A stretch of 5,821 nt of DNA from Clostridia bacterium (GTDB taxonomy: Bacteria; Bacillota_A; Clostridia; Oscillospirales; Acutalibacteraceae): positions 1 through 5,821 of the forward strand of contig JAFSTS010000168.1 in NCBI GenBank assembly GCA_017445685.1, given 5' to 3'. Below the pieces are notes generated by a model, which had not been told where the DNA came from, did not search any database, and saw only the letters and a list, made by a program, of their open reading frames with translations. A program made the translations under genes and the position numbers. Below are positions 1-4,766 of the stretch, piece after piece; positions within the stretch are counted from its first letter, which is position 1; every line of letters begins with the position of its first letter.

Positions 1-234
1 GCGAACTCCGGCAAGAATCCGCTGGAGCAGCCGCGTATCTGCAAGGAAGTGCTCAGTGCCCGCCGTTACAATAACGAGATCAAAAAGCTGGTCAAAGGCT
101 TCATGATCGAAAGCTATATCGAGGACGGCAACCAGAAAATCGGCGAGGGTGTCTACGGAAAATCCATTACCGACGCCTGCCTCGGCTGGGAAAAGACCGA
201 AAAACTTATCTACGATATCGCCGAGAAGAAGTAA
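1..234 (+). CDS. 3-deoxy-7-phosphoheptulonate (DAHP) synthase, type I AroF/G/H-like, C-terminal fragment
   Basis: This enzyme condenses phosphoenolpyruvate with erythrose 4-phosphate, the first step of the shikimate pathway to aromatic amino acids, in the cytosol. Only the last 77 residues are present, roughly the final fifth of a protein usually near 350 residues, and the frame is open to the left edge. The fragment opens with ANSGKNP, which in the family directly follows a metal-binding His (E. coli AroG His268), so that residue lies just outside. FMIESYIEDGNQ at residues 34-45 carries Glu37, matching AroG metal ligand Glu302. GKSITDACLGWE at 53-64 carries Asp58, matching ligand Asp326. The C-terminus is intact (IYDIAEKK, stop TAA). 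The N-terminal part that decides feedback inhibition by Phe, Tyr or Trp is not visible, so the isozyme letter cannot be given. A terminator hairpin follows about 60 bases later, so this is the last gene of its transcript. Confidence 0.93.
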   Translation, partial: ANSGKNPLEQPRICKEVLSARRYNNEIKKLVKGFMIESYIEDGNQKIGEGVYGKSITDACLGWEKTEKLIYDIAEKK

Positions 235-294
235 AACTTTCCGCCGGATGAGGCGCAGGCACAAAATTACCTGCAAGCAACATACAATACGAAG

Positions 295-331
295 AAAACC
301 CCCGATGCAGTTCAAATGCTTCGGGGGTTTT
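295..331. terminator. Bidirectional intrinsic terminator between convergent genes
   Basis: AAAACCCCCGA at 295-305 is perfectly complementary to TCGGGGGTTTT at 321-331, giving an 11-bp stem with a 15-base loop. The + strand stem ends in TTTT followed by GCTTT. On the - strand the same hairpin ends in TTTT followed by CTTC. It lies 60 bases after the stop of the DAHP synthase and 36 bases past the stop of the - strand hydrolase, so it is well placed to end both transcripts. Confidence 0.85.
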
Positions 332-367
332 GCTTTGATATCAAGGTTTCGATTTATCAGAAGTGTC

Positions 368-1093
368 TTAATATTTAGCAACGATCTCCTCTACCATCAG
401 ATCGCGGAAGCGTTTAAAGGTTTCCTGATCAAGATTGCAGTGATCTCTGTCGTAGGAGACATACTCGGTGATATCTTTGCCGAGAGACTTCATCTTTTCA
501 GTGAATTTGTCAGCGTGAGCGGTCTTGCTTACCTGCGAATCCTTTTCGGCAACAAAGAGGTGATATTTAATATCGGGCATTGTTTCGGCAAGATGATAGG
601 GTGAAAAGTTTTTCAAAACATCTTCCATCTTTCCGTCTTCATTGTAAAACGCGCTGTAGAGCGTTCTGGGCAGATCGTCTCGTTCGGAATAGTGGTAAAC
701 GAGGTCGCATACAGGGCAGTTTGTGACACAGGCGATAGGCGTTCGTTTTGCATATCTGCTGTAAACAAGAGCTGAAAGTCCGCCCATGCTTCCGCCTGCC
801 GAAACGATCGGAAGATCATCAGGCAACGAGTATTTTTCAAAAAGCACATCAATTATCTCGTCGATAAAACCGATCGTCTGGCGGTTCATCCATGACCAGG
901 GGTTGTCGTAAGGGGACAGGCAAATGATGTTCTGCGCCGTGGCTCTTTCTTCAAGGTCTTTGCTTTCGGGACCTGTAAAGAAATGGTTAAGTCCTGCAAA
1001 CAGGATAATGATCCCTTTGATGTCGCCGTCAATTTGCCTGTCGTTTGACGATGTGAAACGCTGAAGGGTTTCGTAGGTGATAAGTTTTTCCAT
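368..1093 (-). CDS. Alpha/beta-hydrolase, prolyl-oligopeptidase-like (serine hydrolase), substrate unknown
   Basis: A 241-residue protein with the layout of a compact alpha/beta-hydrolase. The nucleophile elbow is GGSMG at 100-104 (Ser102) after a hydrophobic strand. The acid is probably Asp185 in FVAEKDSQV, and the base His218 in SYDRDHCNLD, both at the expected order and spacing. No signal peptide or membrane segment is visible, so it should be cytosolic. The usual HGGGW-type oxyanion strand is replaced by IIILFAGLNHFF at about 28-39, and a Trp-rich stretch NPWSWMN lies at 64-70. The start is supported by GGAG seven bases upstream (complement at 1101-1104). It follows another alpha/beta-hydrolase gene on the same strand after 72 bases, and could be co-transcribed with it or read from its own -10 box. 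Family features point to a peptidase S9-like or acyl-ester hydrolase; the substrate cannot be read from the sequence. The catalytic assignments are by motif position, not structure. Confidence 0.82.
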   Translation of the reverse strand: MEKLITYETLQRFTSSNDRQIDGDIKGIIILFAGLNHFFTGPESKDLEERATAQNIICLSPYDNPWSWMNRQTIGFIDEIIDVLFEKYSLPDDLPIVSAGGSMGGLSALVYSRYAKRTPIACVTNCPVCDLVYHYSERDDLPRTLYSAFYNEDGKMEDVLKNFSPYHLAETMPDIKYHLFVAEKDSQVSKTAHADKFTEKMKSLGKDITEYVSYDRDHCNLDQETFKRFRDLMVEEIVAKY

Positions 1094-1122
1094 GATAATG
1101 CTCCTTTTTTGTGCTGAATTTA

Positions 1123-1128
1123 ATTATA
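1123..1128 (-). promoter_or_regulatory. -10 box (TATAAT) ahead of the 241-aa hydrolase
   Basis: A perfect TATAAT on the - strand lies 30 bases upstream of the ATG at 1093, predicting a start near 1116 and a leader of about 22 bases containing the GGAG site. The hexamer 17 bases upstream, TTACGG, matches TTGACA at only two positions. This would therefore be a weak or activator-dependent internal promoter in a two-gene unit, or a chance AT-rich match. Confidence 0.45.
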
Positions 1129-1165
1129 TCCAATAAAACGGACCGCCGTAACGATCCGTAATAAA

Positions 1166-2059
1166 CTACAATAGATATTCGAAAATGTATTTGAAGAACA
1201 TCGCTTCGGCAAGCTTGCTGACGACTGGATCGTCGCCAAGACCGTGACCGGAATTGGGATAAACAAGATAGTCGTGTTTGACTCCGTACTCTGTCAGCTT
1301 TTTGTCGAGGGTTATGGAGTTGTCAAAGGATATAAGAGTATCCAGCTTGCCGTGGCAGATGAGGGTCGGAACAGTGTTTTCGTTGATGTATGTGACGGGC
1401 GACGCTTTTTCGAGATAGGGAAGGGCATCGTCGAATGTTTCTTCGGTAAAGGTGTAACCGATAACATCTCCTATCCAGGCGGCAACTGTGTTAAAACTGC
1501 CGAGAGCGTTATTGTACAGGAAATCAGGCTCTGCAAAGTTTGCAGGTCCGCTGCGGCTATATACGGCAACGACTTTAAGCGGACACACATCGGCTTTCGA
1601 ATATGCATACAGCATCGAGAGATGAGCGCCTGCAGAAGAGCCTGCAAACATGACCCTTGTGATTTTGTACCCTTTTTCAGTGCCGGTTTTGACAATGGAA
1701 TTTATAGCGGCAGCGATATCGTCAAGCATATCGTAACAGTCTGTGTTTTCATCCGCAAAGCGATAGTTCATTGAAGCGCAGACGATGCCGAATTTCTGAT
1801 AGGATCTTATCGAAGAAAGATAAGACTGTTTGTCTCCGCTGACCCATGCGCCGCCGTGGATATAGAGAAGCAGTCCATACTCTTTTTGCTTTGCGATCTT
1901 TCCGGGGTATACAACATCGTATACCTGATTTTCGCTTTCGCCATACGACACATCAAGCATTTCAACTGCTTTAAGGCATGGAAACGCAGGGATAAGCCCC
2001 AAAACAAAAATCAAAAGCGAAACAATCATTGAAACAAGTTTCGTGCAAAAAATCCTCAT
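1166..2059 (-). CDS. Exported or membrane-anchored alpha/beta-hydrolase (HGGAW esterase/lipase family)
   Basis: Read from the ATG at 2059 this is a 297-residue serine hydrolase; numbering here uses that start. Residues 1-31 form a signal-like segment: short basic start (MRIFCTK), a hydrophobic core at about 9-25, then CLKAVE as a possible cleavage region. No good lipobox is seen, so it may be secreted or stay anchored. The mature part has the HGGAW oxyanion motif at 68-72, the nucleophile elbow GSSAG at 140-144 (Ser142), a probable acid Asp240 in HGKLD, and His272 in PNSGHG. This order is typical of the hormone-sensitive-lipase/BD-FAE-like group of carboxyl and carbohydrate esterases. An ATG five codons upstream, at 2074, gives 302 residues but lacks a ribosome site and lies only about 8 bases after the predicted transcript start. 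The role is likely hydrolysis of an ester outside the membrane, perhaps an acylated sugar or xenobiotic; the substrate is inference. It heads a - strand pair with the cytosolic hydrolase at 368-1093. Confidence 0.86.
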   Translation of the reverse strand: MRIFCTKLVSMIVSLLIFVLGLIPAFPCLKAVEMLDVSYGESENQVYDVVYPGKIAKQKEYGLLLYIHGGAWVSGDKQSYLSSIRSYQKFGIVCASMNYRFADENTDCYDMLDDIAAAINSIVKTGTEKGYKITRVMFAGSSAGAHLSMLYAYSKADVCPLKVVAVYSRSGPANFAEPDFLYNNALGSFNTVAAWIGDVIGYTFTEETFDDALPYLEKASPVTYINENTVPTLICHGKLDTLISFDNSITLDKKLTEYGVKHDYLVYPNSGHGLGDDPVVSKLAEAMFFKYIFEYLL

Positions 2060-2065
2060 ACCGAA

Positions 2066-2071
2066 CCTTCT
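2066..2071 (-). promoter_or_regulatory. Ribosome binding site that fixes the esterase start at 2059
   Basis: AGAAGG on the - strand lies six bases before the ATG at 2059. It overlaps codons 2-3 of the longer reading from 2074, so it cannot serve that start. The region before 2074 offers only GGAAAA about 9 bases away and close to the predicted transcript start. Confidence 0.75.
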
Positions 2072-2088
2072 CATAAATCGTTTTTTCC

Positions 2089-2117
2089 ATTATACAATAA
2101 AGGAATTTGTATGTCAA
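2089..2117 (-). promoter_or_regulatory. Full-consensus sigma-A promoter for the hydrolase pair
   Basis: On the - strand, TTGACA (2117-2112) and TATAAT (2094-2089) are both perfect and separated by exactly 17 bases. The predicted start is near 2082, giving a leader of about 23 bases to the ATG at 2059. Such a strong promoter on an accessory hydrolase suggests either high constitutive expression or control by a repressor. Confidence 0.85.
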
Positions 2118-2206
2118 GGGAGACAACAGCAGCTAAAAAATAGTTATATGCTGCAATTGAATCTGCCGGCTATGAGCAGCCAAAAGGCATATACTTTTAA
2201 AAAGGC

Positions 2207-2234
2207 TTGACATATTTTTGTAAAATGGTATAAT
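2207..2234 (+). promoter_or_regulatory. Strong sigma-A promoter with extended -10 for greA-lysS
   Basis: TTGACA at 2207-2212 and TATAAT at 2229-2234 are perfect, with a 16-base spacer. TGG directly before the -10 makes an extended -10 element, and the stretch before the -35 (about 2190-2203) is A/T-rich like an UP element. The predicted start is near 2241, giving a leader of about 46 bases to the greA ATG. Confidence 0.88.
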
Positions 2235-2238
2235 AAAC

Positions 2239-2249
2239 TGACATTGTCA
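2239..2249. promoter_or_regulatory. Small palindrome on the predicted greA transcript start
   Basis: TGACA-T-TGTCA is a perfect 5-bp inverted repeat around one central base, sitting across the predicted +1 of the greA-lysS promoter. An operator at that place would block initiation, but the site is short and could be chance. No second full copy was seen in the divergent region, although the -35 boxes on both strands share the TTGACA half. Confidence 0.3.
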
Positions 2250-2286
2250 AGTGCTTTAACTTATTTTACAGTAGGAGGCCTGTTTT

Positions 2287-2766
2287 ATGGCGCAAGAAGT
2301 ATTATTGACCAAAGAAGGATACGAAAAACTGACCGAAGAGCTCAACACTCTCAAGACAGTCGGCAGAGACGACATTGCCGAAAAAATCAAAGTCGCATTG
2401 TCTTTCGGCGACCTTTCCGAAAACAGCGAGTATGATGAGGCAAAAAACGAACAGGGCAAGATGGAACACAGGATCAACGAGATCGAAGAAACCCTCAAGC
2501 ACGCCAAGATTATCGACGATTCCGACATCAGCACCGACACAGTCTCGATCGGTTTGACAGTTACTATCAAAGACATTGAATACGACGAGGTTTTGACCTA
2601 TAAGATCCTCGGCGACGAAAAAGAGTCCGACCCGGACGCAGGCATAATTTCCGCGCGCTCTCCGATAGGCGAAGGTCTTTTGGGTCACCACAAGGGCGAA
2701 AAGGTCGATATCGAAGTTCCTTCGGGAATCATTTCCTTTGAAATTCTCGAAATCGAAAAGAAGTAA
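2287..2766 (+). CDS. greA: Transcription elongation factor GreA
   Basis: GreA enters the secondary channel of stalled, backtracked RNA polymerase and stimulates cleavage of the 3' end of the nascent RNA so elongation can resume. The 159-residue length is standard. Residues 1 to about 77 form the N-terminal coiled-coil with the tip sequence FGDLSENSEYDEAKNEQG (40-57), in which Asp42 and Glu45 match the acidic catalytic pair of the family (E. coli Asp41 and Glu44). The C-terminal FKBP-like domain follows, with ISARSPIGEGLLGH at 121-134. The start is supported by AGGAGG at 2273-2278, eight bases before ATG. It is the first gene of a two-gene operon: lysS follows after 27 bases with no terminator between, an arrangement common in Clostridia. 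Nothing is missing or unusual. Confidence 0.97.
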   Translation: MAQEVLLTKEGYEKLTEELNTLKTVGRDDIAEKIKVALSFGDLSENSEYDEAKNEQGKMEHRINEIEETLKHAKIIDDSDISTDTVSIGLTVTIKDIEYDEVLTYKILGDEKESDPDAGIISARSPIGEGLLGHHKGEKVDIEVPSGIISFEILEIEKK

Positions 2767-2780
2767 AAAGTTTTGTTTTA

Positions 2781-2785
2781 AGGAG
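2781..2785 (+). promoter_or_regulatory. Ribosome binding site that supports a TTG start for lysS
   Basis: AGGAG lies eight bases before TTG at 2794. No in-frame ATG occurs upstream after the greA stop, and the first one downstream is codon 80, inside the OB-fold domain, so TTG must be the start. Confidence 0.8.
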
Positions 2786-2793
2786 AATACGAA

Positions 2794-4305
2794 TTGGCTA
2801 ACGAAAAAATCGAAAATGCCGCCGTTTCCGAACAGGCGGAAGAGCAGGACATAAACGAACTGAGAAAAATCAGGCTCGAAAAGCTTGAAAAACTCCAGCA
2901 GGCAGGCAAAGATCCGTTCGAAGTGACTGTTGCCGAGCAGACGAAAACTGCAAAAGAGATAATCGACAACTTTGAACAGCTTGAAAATACCGATGTTTCG
3001 ATATGCGGAAGGATCCTGACATGGAGAGACATGGGCAAGGCGAATTTTATCAACATCAGCGACCGCTCCGGCAGAATGCAGGTCTATGTCAGAATAAACG
3101 ACATAGGCGAGGAGGAATTTGCCGAGTTTAAGAAATGGGATATCGGCGACATAATTGAAGTCAAGGGATATGTTTTCAAGACCCATACAGGTCAGATCAC
3201 TGTCCATGCAAAGAGTGTGAAGCTGCTTTCGAAGTCGCTTCTTCCTCTGCCTGAAAAATTCCATGGTCTTAAAGATGTCGACACTCGCTACAGGCAGCGT
3301 TATATCGATCTTATCGTGAATCCCGATTCGATGGAAACTTTCAAAAAACGCTCTCAGATAATCAAAGAGATCCGTTCCTTCCTTGATAAAGAGGACTTTA
3401 TCGAGGTTGAAACTCCGATCCTTGTCCAAAATGCAGGCGGCGCGGCGGCAAGACCGTTCCTTACCCACCACAACAGCCTTAACGAAGATCTGAAGCTTCG
3501 CATTTCGCTTGAGCTTTATCTCAAACGCCTTATCGTCGGCGGCATGGAGAGGGTATTCGAGATCGGCAGAGTTTTCAGAAACGAGGGTCTTGACATCCGC
3601 CACAACCCTGAGTTTACTCTTATGGAGCTTTATCAGGCTTATACCGATTACAACGGCATGATGGATCTGACCGAGAGAATGTTCAGACATCTTGCTCAGA
3701 CAGTCGTAGGCTCAACTAAGTTCACTTACGGTGAAAATGAGATCGACTTTTCCAAGCCGTTTGAGAGAATTACGATGACCGAAGCGGTCAAAAAATATAC
3801 AGGTATCGACTTTGACGAGATCTCCTTTGAAGAAGCGAAAAAGCTTGCCGATGAAAAGGGTATCGAGTATGAGGACAGGCATAAAAAAGGCGATCTTCTT
3901 AGTATGTTTTTTGAAGAATTTGTCGAGCATCATCTTATTCAGCCCACATTTGTGCTTGATCATCCGATCGAGATCTCTCCGCTTACCAAGAAGAAACGCG
4001 GCGAGCCCGGAAAAGTTGAAAGATTTGAGCTTTTCATCAATACATGGGAGATGTGCAACGCGTATTCCGAGCTTAACGACCCCATCGACCAGAGGGAGAG
4101 ATTCAAAGCTCAGGAAGAATTGCTCGCTCAGGGCGATGAAGAAGCTAATACAACGGATGAGGATTTCCTCACGGCGCTTGAATACGGTATGCCTCCGACA
4201 GGCGGCATAGGCTATGGTATTGACCGCCTTGTAATGCTCCTGACCGACAGCGCGGCTATACGCGATGTTCTCCTCTTCCCGACGATGAAATCGCTGGAGA
4301 AATAA
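2794..4305 (+). CDS. lysS: Lysyl-tRNA synthetase, class II
   Basis: This enzyme activates lysine with ATP and charges tRNA-Lys in the cytosol. At 503 residues it is full length. An acidic, Lys/Glu-rich N-terminal helix (about 1-40) leads into an OB-fold anticodon-binding domain (about 67-145, CGRILTWRDMGKANFINISD). The class II catalytic core follows: motif 1 around 187-211 with IEVETPIL, then GGAAARPFLTHHNSL at 215-229, motif 2 at about 253-278 with VFEIGRVFRNEG (Arg262, Glu264), and motif 3 GGIGYGIDRLVMLL at 470-483 with Arg478. The start is TTG at 2794, backed by AGGAG. It is the second gene of the greA operon, and the transcript should end at the 4444-4477 hairpin about 140 bases on. One local oddity is the stretch before NAYSELNDP: it reads FINTWEMC (414-421), where many bacterial homologues have a G-R-E pattern. 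Codon use favours GGC for glycine (18 of 29). Confidence 0.97.
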   Translation: MANEKIENAAVSEQAEEQDINELRKIRLEKLEKLQQAGKDPFEVTVAEQTKTAKEIIDNFEQLENTDVSICGRILTWRDMGKANFINISDRSGRMQVYVRINDIGEEEFAEFKKWDIGDIIEVKGYVFKTHTGQITVHAKSVKLLSKSLLPLPEKFHGLKDVDTRYRQRYIDLIVNPDSMETFKKRSQIIKEIRSFLDKEDFIEVETPILVQNAGGAAARPFLTHHNSLNEDLKLRISLELYLKRLIVGGMERVFEIGRVFRNEGLDIRHNPEFTLMELYQAYTDYNGMMDLTERMFRHLAQTVVGSTKFTYGENEIDFSKPFERITMTEAVKKYTGIDFDEISFEEAKKLADEKGIEYEDRHKKGDLLSMFFEEFVEHHLIQPTFVLDHPIEISPLTKKKRGEPGKVERFELFINTWEMCNAYSELNDPIDQRERFKAQEELLAQGDEEANTTDEDFLTALEYGMPPTGGIGYGIDRLVMLLTDSAAIRDVLLFPTMKSLEK

Positions 4306-4370
4306 AGCACAATATATAGTGAAGAAAACCTAAATTATCTTCTAAATATTGGGGCTTTCAGGCAATCAAT

Positions 4371-4398
4371 TAAAAATTTACTAAAAATTTACTAAAAA
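4371..4398 (+). repeat. 11-bp tandem repeat with phased A-tracts
   Basis: TAAAAATTTAC is present twice in direct succession (4371-4381 and 4382-4392), followed by a partial third copy TAAAAA (4393-4398). The period is close to one helical turn, so the A-tracts are in phase and the DNA should be bent here. It lies in the 3' untranslated region of lysS, and no function is evident. Confidence 0.7.
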
Positions 4399-4443
4399 CG
4401 GCAAAAGAATTATAAGTGTGTGTTTAAATTATTAAAACAATTC

Positions 4444-4477
4444 GCAAAAAACTCTTGATTATTCAAGGGTTTTTTGC
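4444..4477 (+). terminator. Intrinsic terminator of the greA-lysS operon
   Basis: GCAAAAAACTCTTGA (4444-4458) pairs with TCAAGGGTTTTTTGC (4463-4477) through 15 positions including one G-U pair, with a four-base loop TTAT. The stem carries a six-T run, followed by TTTATAATATTT. The A-run on the left arm means it may also work on the - strand. Confidence 0.82.
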
Positions 4478-4524
4478 TTTATAATATTTAACCACATTCT
4501 TATAAAATCTTAAAACACATATTT

Positions 4525-4626
4525 ACGGTAATGCTTTATGCCAAATGGAAGCCGATCACTTACAGGATCAAGTTCAACGGCAACGGTCATACGGGCGGTT
4601 TTACCGCAACAATTAGCAGTTTTTGA
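4525..4626 (+). pseudogene. Relic of a Listeria/Bacteroides-type surface-protein repeat (Flg_new-like)
   Basis: Read in the frame of the ATG at 4531, the bases encode TVMLYAKWKPITY and then RIKFNGNGHTGG before running into FTATISSF and a TGA at 4624. The pattern LYAKW, a short linker, then a Y-x-I-x-F strand and NGNG-x-GG is the signature of the beta-grasp repeats (InlB B-repeat / Flg_new) found in tandem in secreted and surface proteins of Firmicutes. Only one repeat junction remains, about 25 residues. Upstream the frame is closed by TAA at 4489, with nothing similar in between, and there is no ribosome site, signal peptide or other domain. It is best read as debris of a deleted or recombined surface-protein gene. 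An alternative is a chance likeness over a short length, which the length and order of matching residues make less likely. Confidence 0.6.
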
Positions 4627-4646
4627 CGAAAAAATGGATTTATATA

Positions 4647-4730
4647 GTGCGTATTATACCGAATTACGAGGTTTCCTAAAGTGCGTATTATCCGAAAAAT
4701 CGACATTTTTATCTTGCGCTTTATCCGAAA
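4647..4730 (+). repeat. Three-copy 17-bp direct repeat array upstream of the ATPase gene
   Basis: Copies start at 4647 (GTGCGTATTATACCGAA), 4681 (GTGCGTATTATCCGAAA) and 4714 (TTGCGCTTTATCCGAAA), that is 34 and 33 bases apart, about three helical turns. The core TGCG-TAT-CCGAA is kept while the spacers between copies are unrelated. The third copy differs at its left end so that it reads TTGCGC, which falls exactly where the -35 box of the ATPase promoter should be. This arrangement is what one expects of repeated binding sites for a regulator on one face of the helix. Confidence 0.75.
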
Positions 4731-4742
4731 GTATGATATAAT
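4714..4742 (+). promoter_or_regulatory. Promoter of the ATPase gene, overlapping the third repeat
   Basis: TATAAT at 4737-4742 is perfect and preceded by TGA, forming an extended -10. Seventeen bases upstream is TTGCGC (4714-4719), a half-match to TTGACA that belongs to repeat copy three. The predicted start is near 4749, leaving a leader of about 18 bases that holds GTGAGGG (4753-4759), eight or so bases before the ATG at 4767. Confidence 0.65.
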
Positions 4743-4766
4743 GTTTGTGAAAGTGAGGGATTCGCT

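Larger units (their letters stand above)
4306..4766. other. AT-rich non-coding gap between lysS and the ATPase gene
   Basis: No intact gene was found in these 461 bases on either strand. Features seen within it are listed separately: an 11-bp tandem repeat, the operon terminator, a relic of a surface-protein repeat, a three-copy motif array, and a promoter. The 65 or so bases right after lysS, and about 4478-4524, show nothing recognisable beyond low GC. Confidence 0.7.

Noticed and set aside
255..274. Small hairpin GCAGG/CCTGC after the DAHP synthase gene
   Set aside because: Five base pairs with a 10-base loop and no T-run; the strong hairpin at 295-331 explains termination.
1138..1159. 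A possible - strand terminator between the two hydrolase genes (ACGGA/TCCGT followed by TTTTATT)
   Set aside because: The stem is only 5 bp (or 4 bp in an alternative fold) with a large loop, too weak to call.
1244..1774. A 176-codon open frame on the + strand
   Set aside because: It is antisense to the esterase, whose catalytic motifs are clear; no recognisable domain or ribosome site.
2302..3690. A 462-codon open frame on the - strand, antisense to greA and lysS
   Set aside because: It lies opposite two certain genes, has no promoter or convincing ribosome site at its start, and its protein is a low-complexity Phe/Leu/Asp-rich sequence typical of reading GC-biased codons backwards.
4388..4416. 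Promoter-like TTTACT-17-TATAAG before the lysS terminator
   Set aside because: It would yield a transcript of only about 55 bases ending in the terminator, and such matches are expected by chance in AT-rich DNA.
4647..4730. The three-copy array as a CRISPR
   Set aside because: Repeats are only 17 bases and imperfect, spacers are about 16 bases, there are no cas genes, and the last copy merges with a promoter.
4538..4741. A 67-codon open frame on the + strand
   Set aside because: It overlaps the surface-repeat relic in the wrong phase, then runs through the repeat array and promoter; no ribosome site before its ATG.
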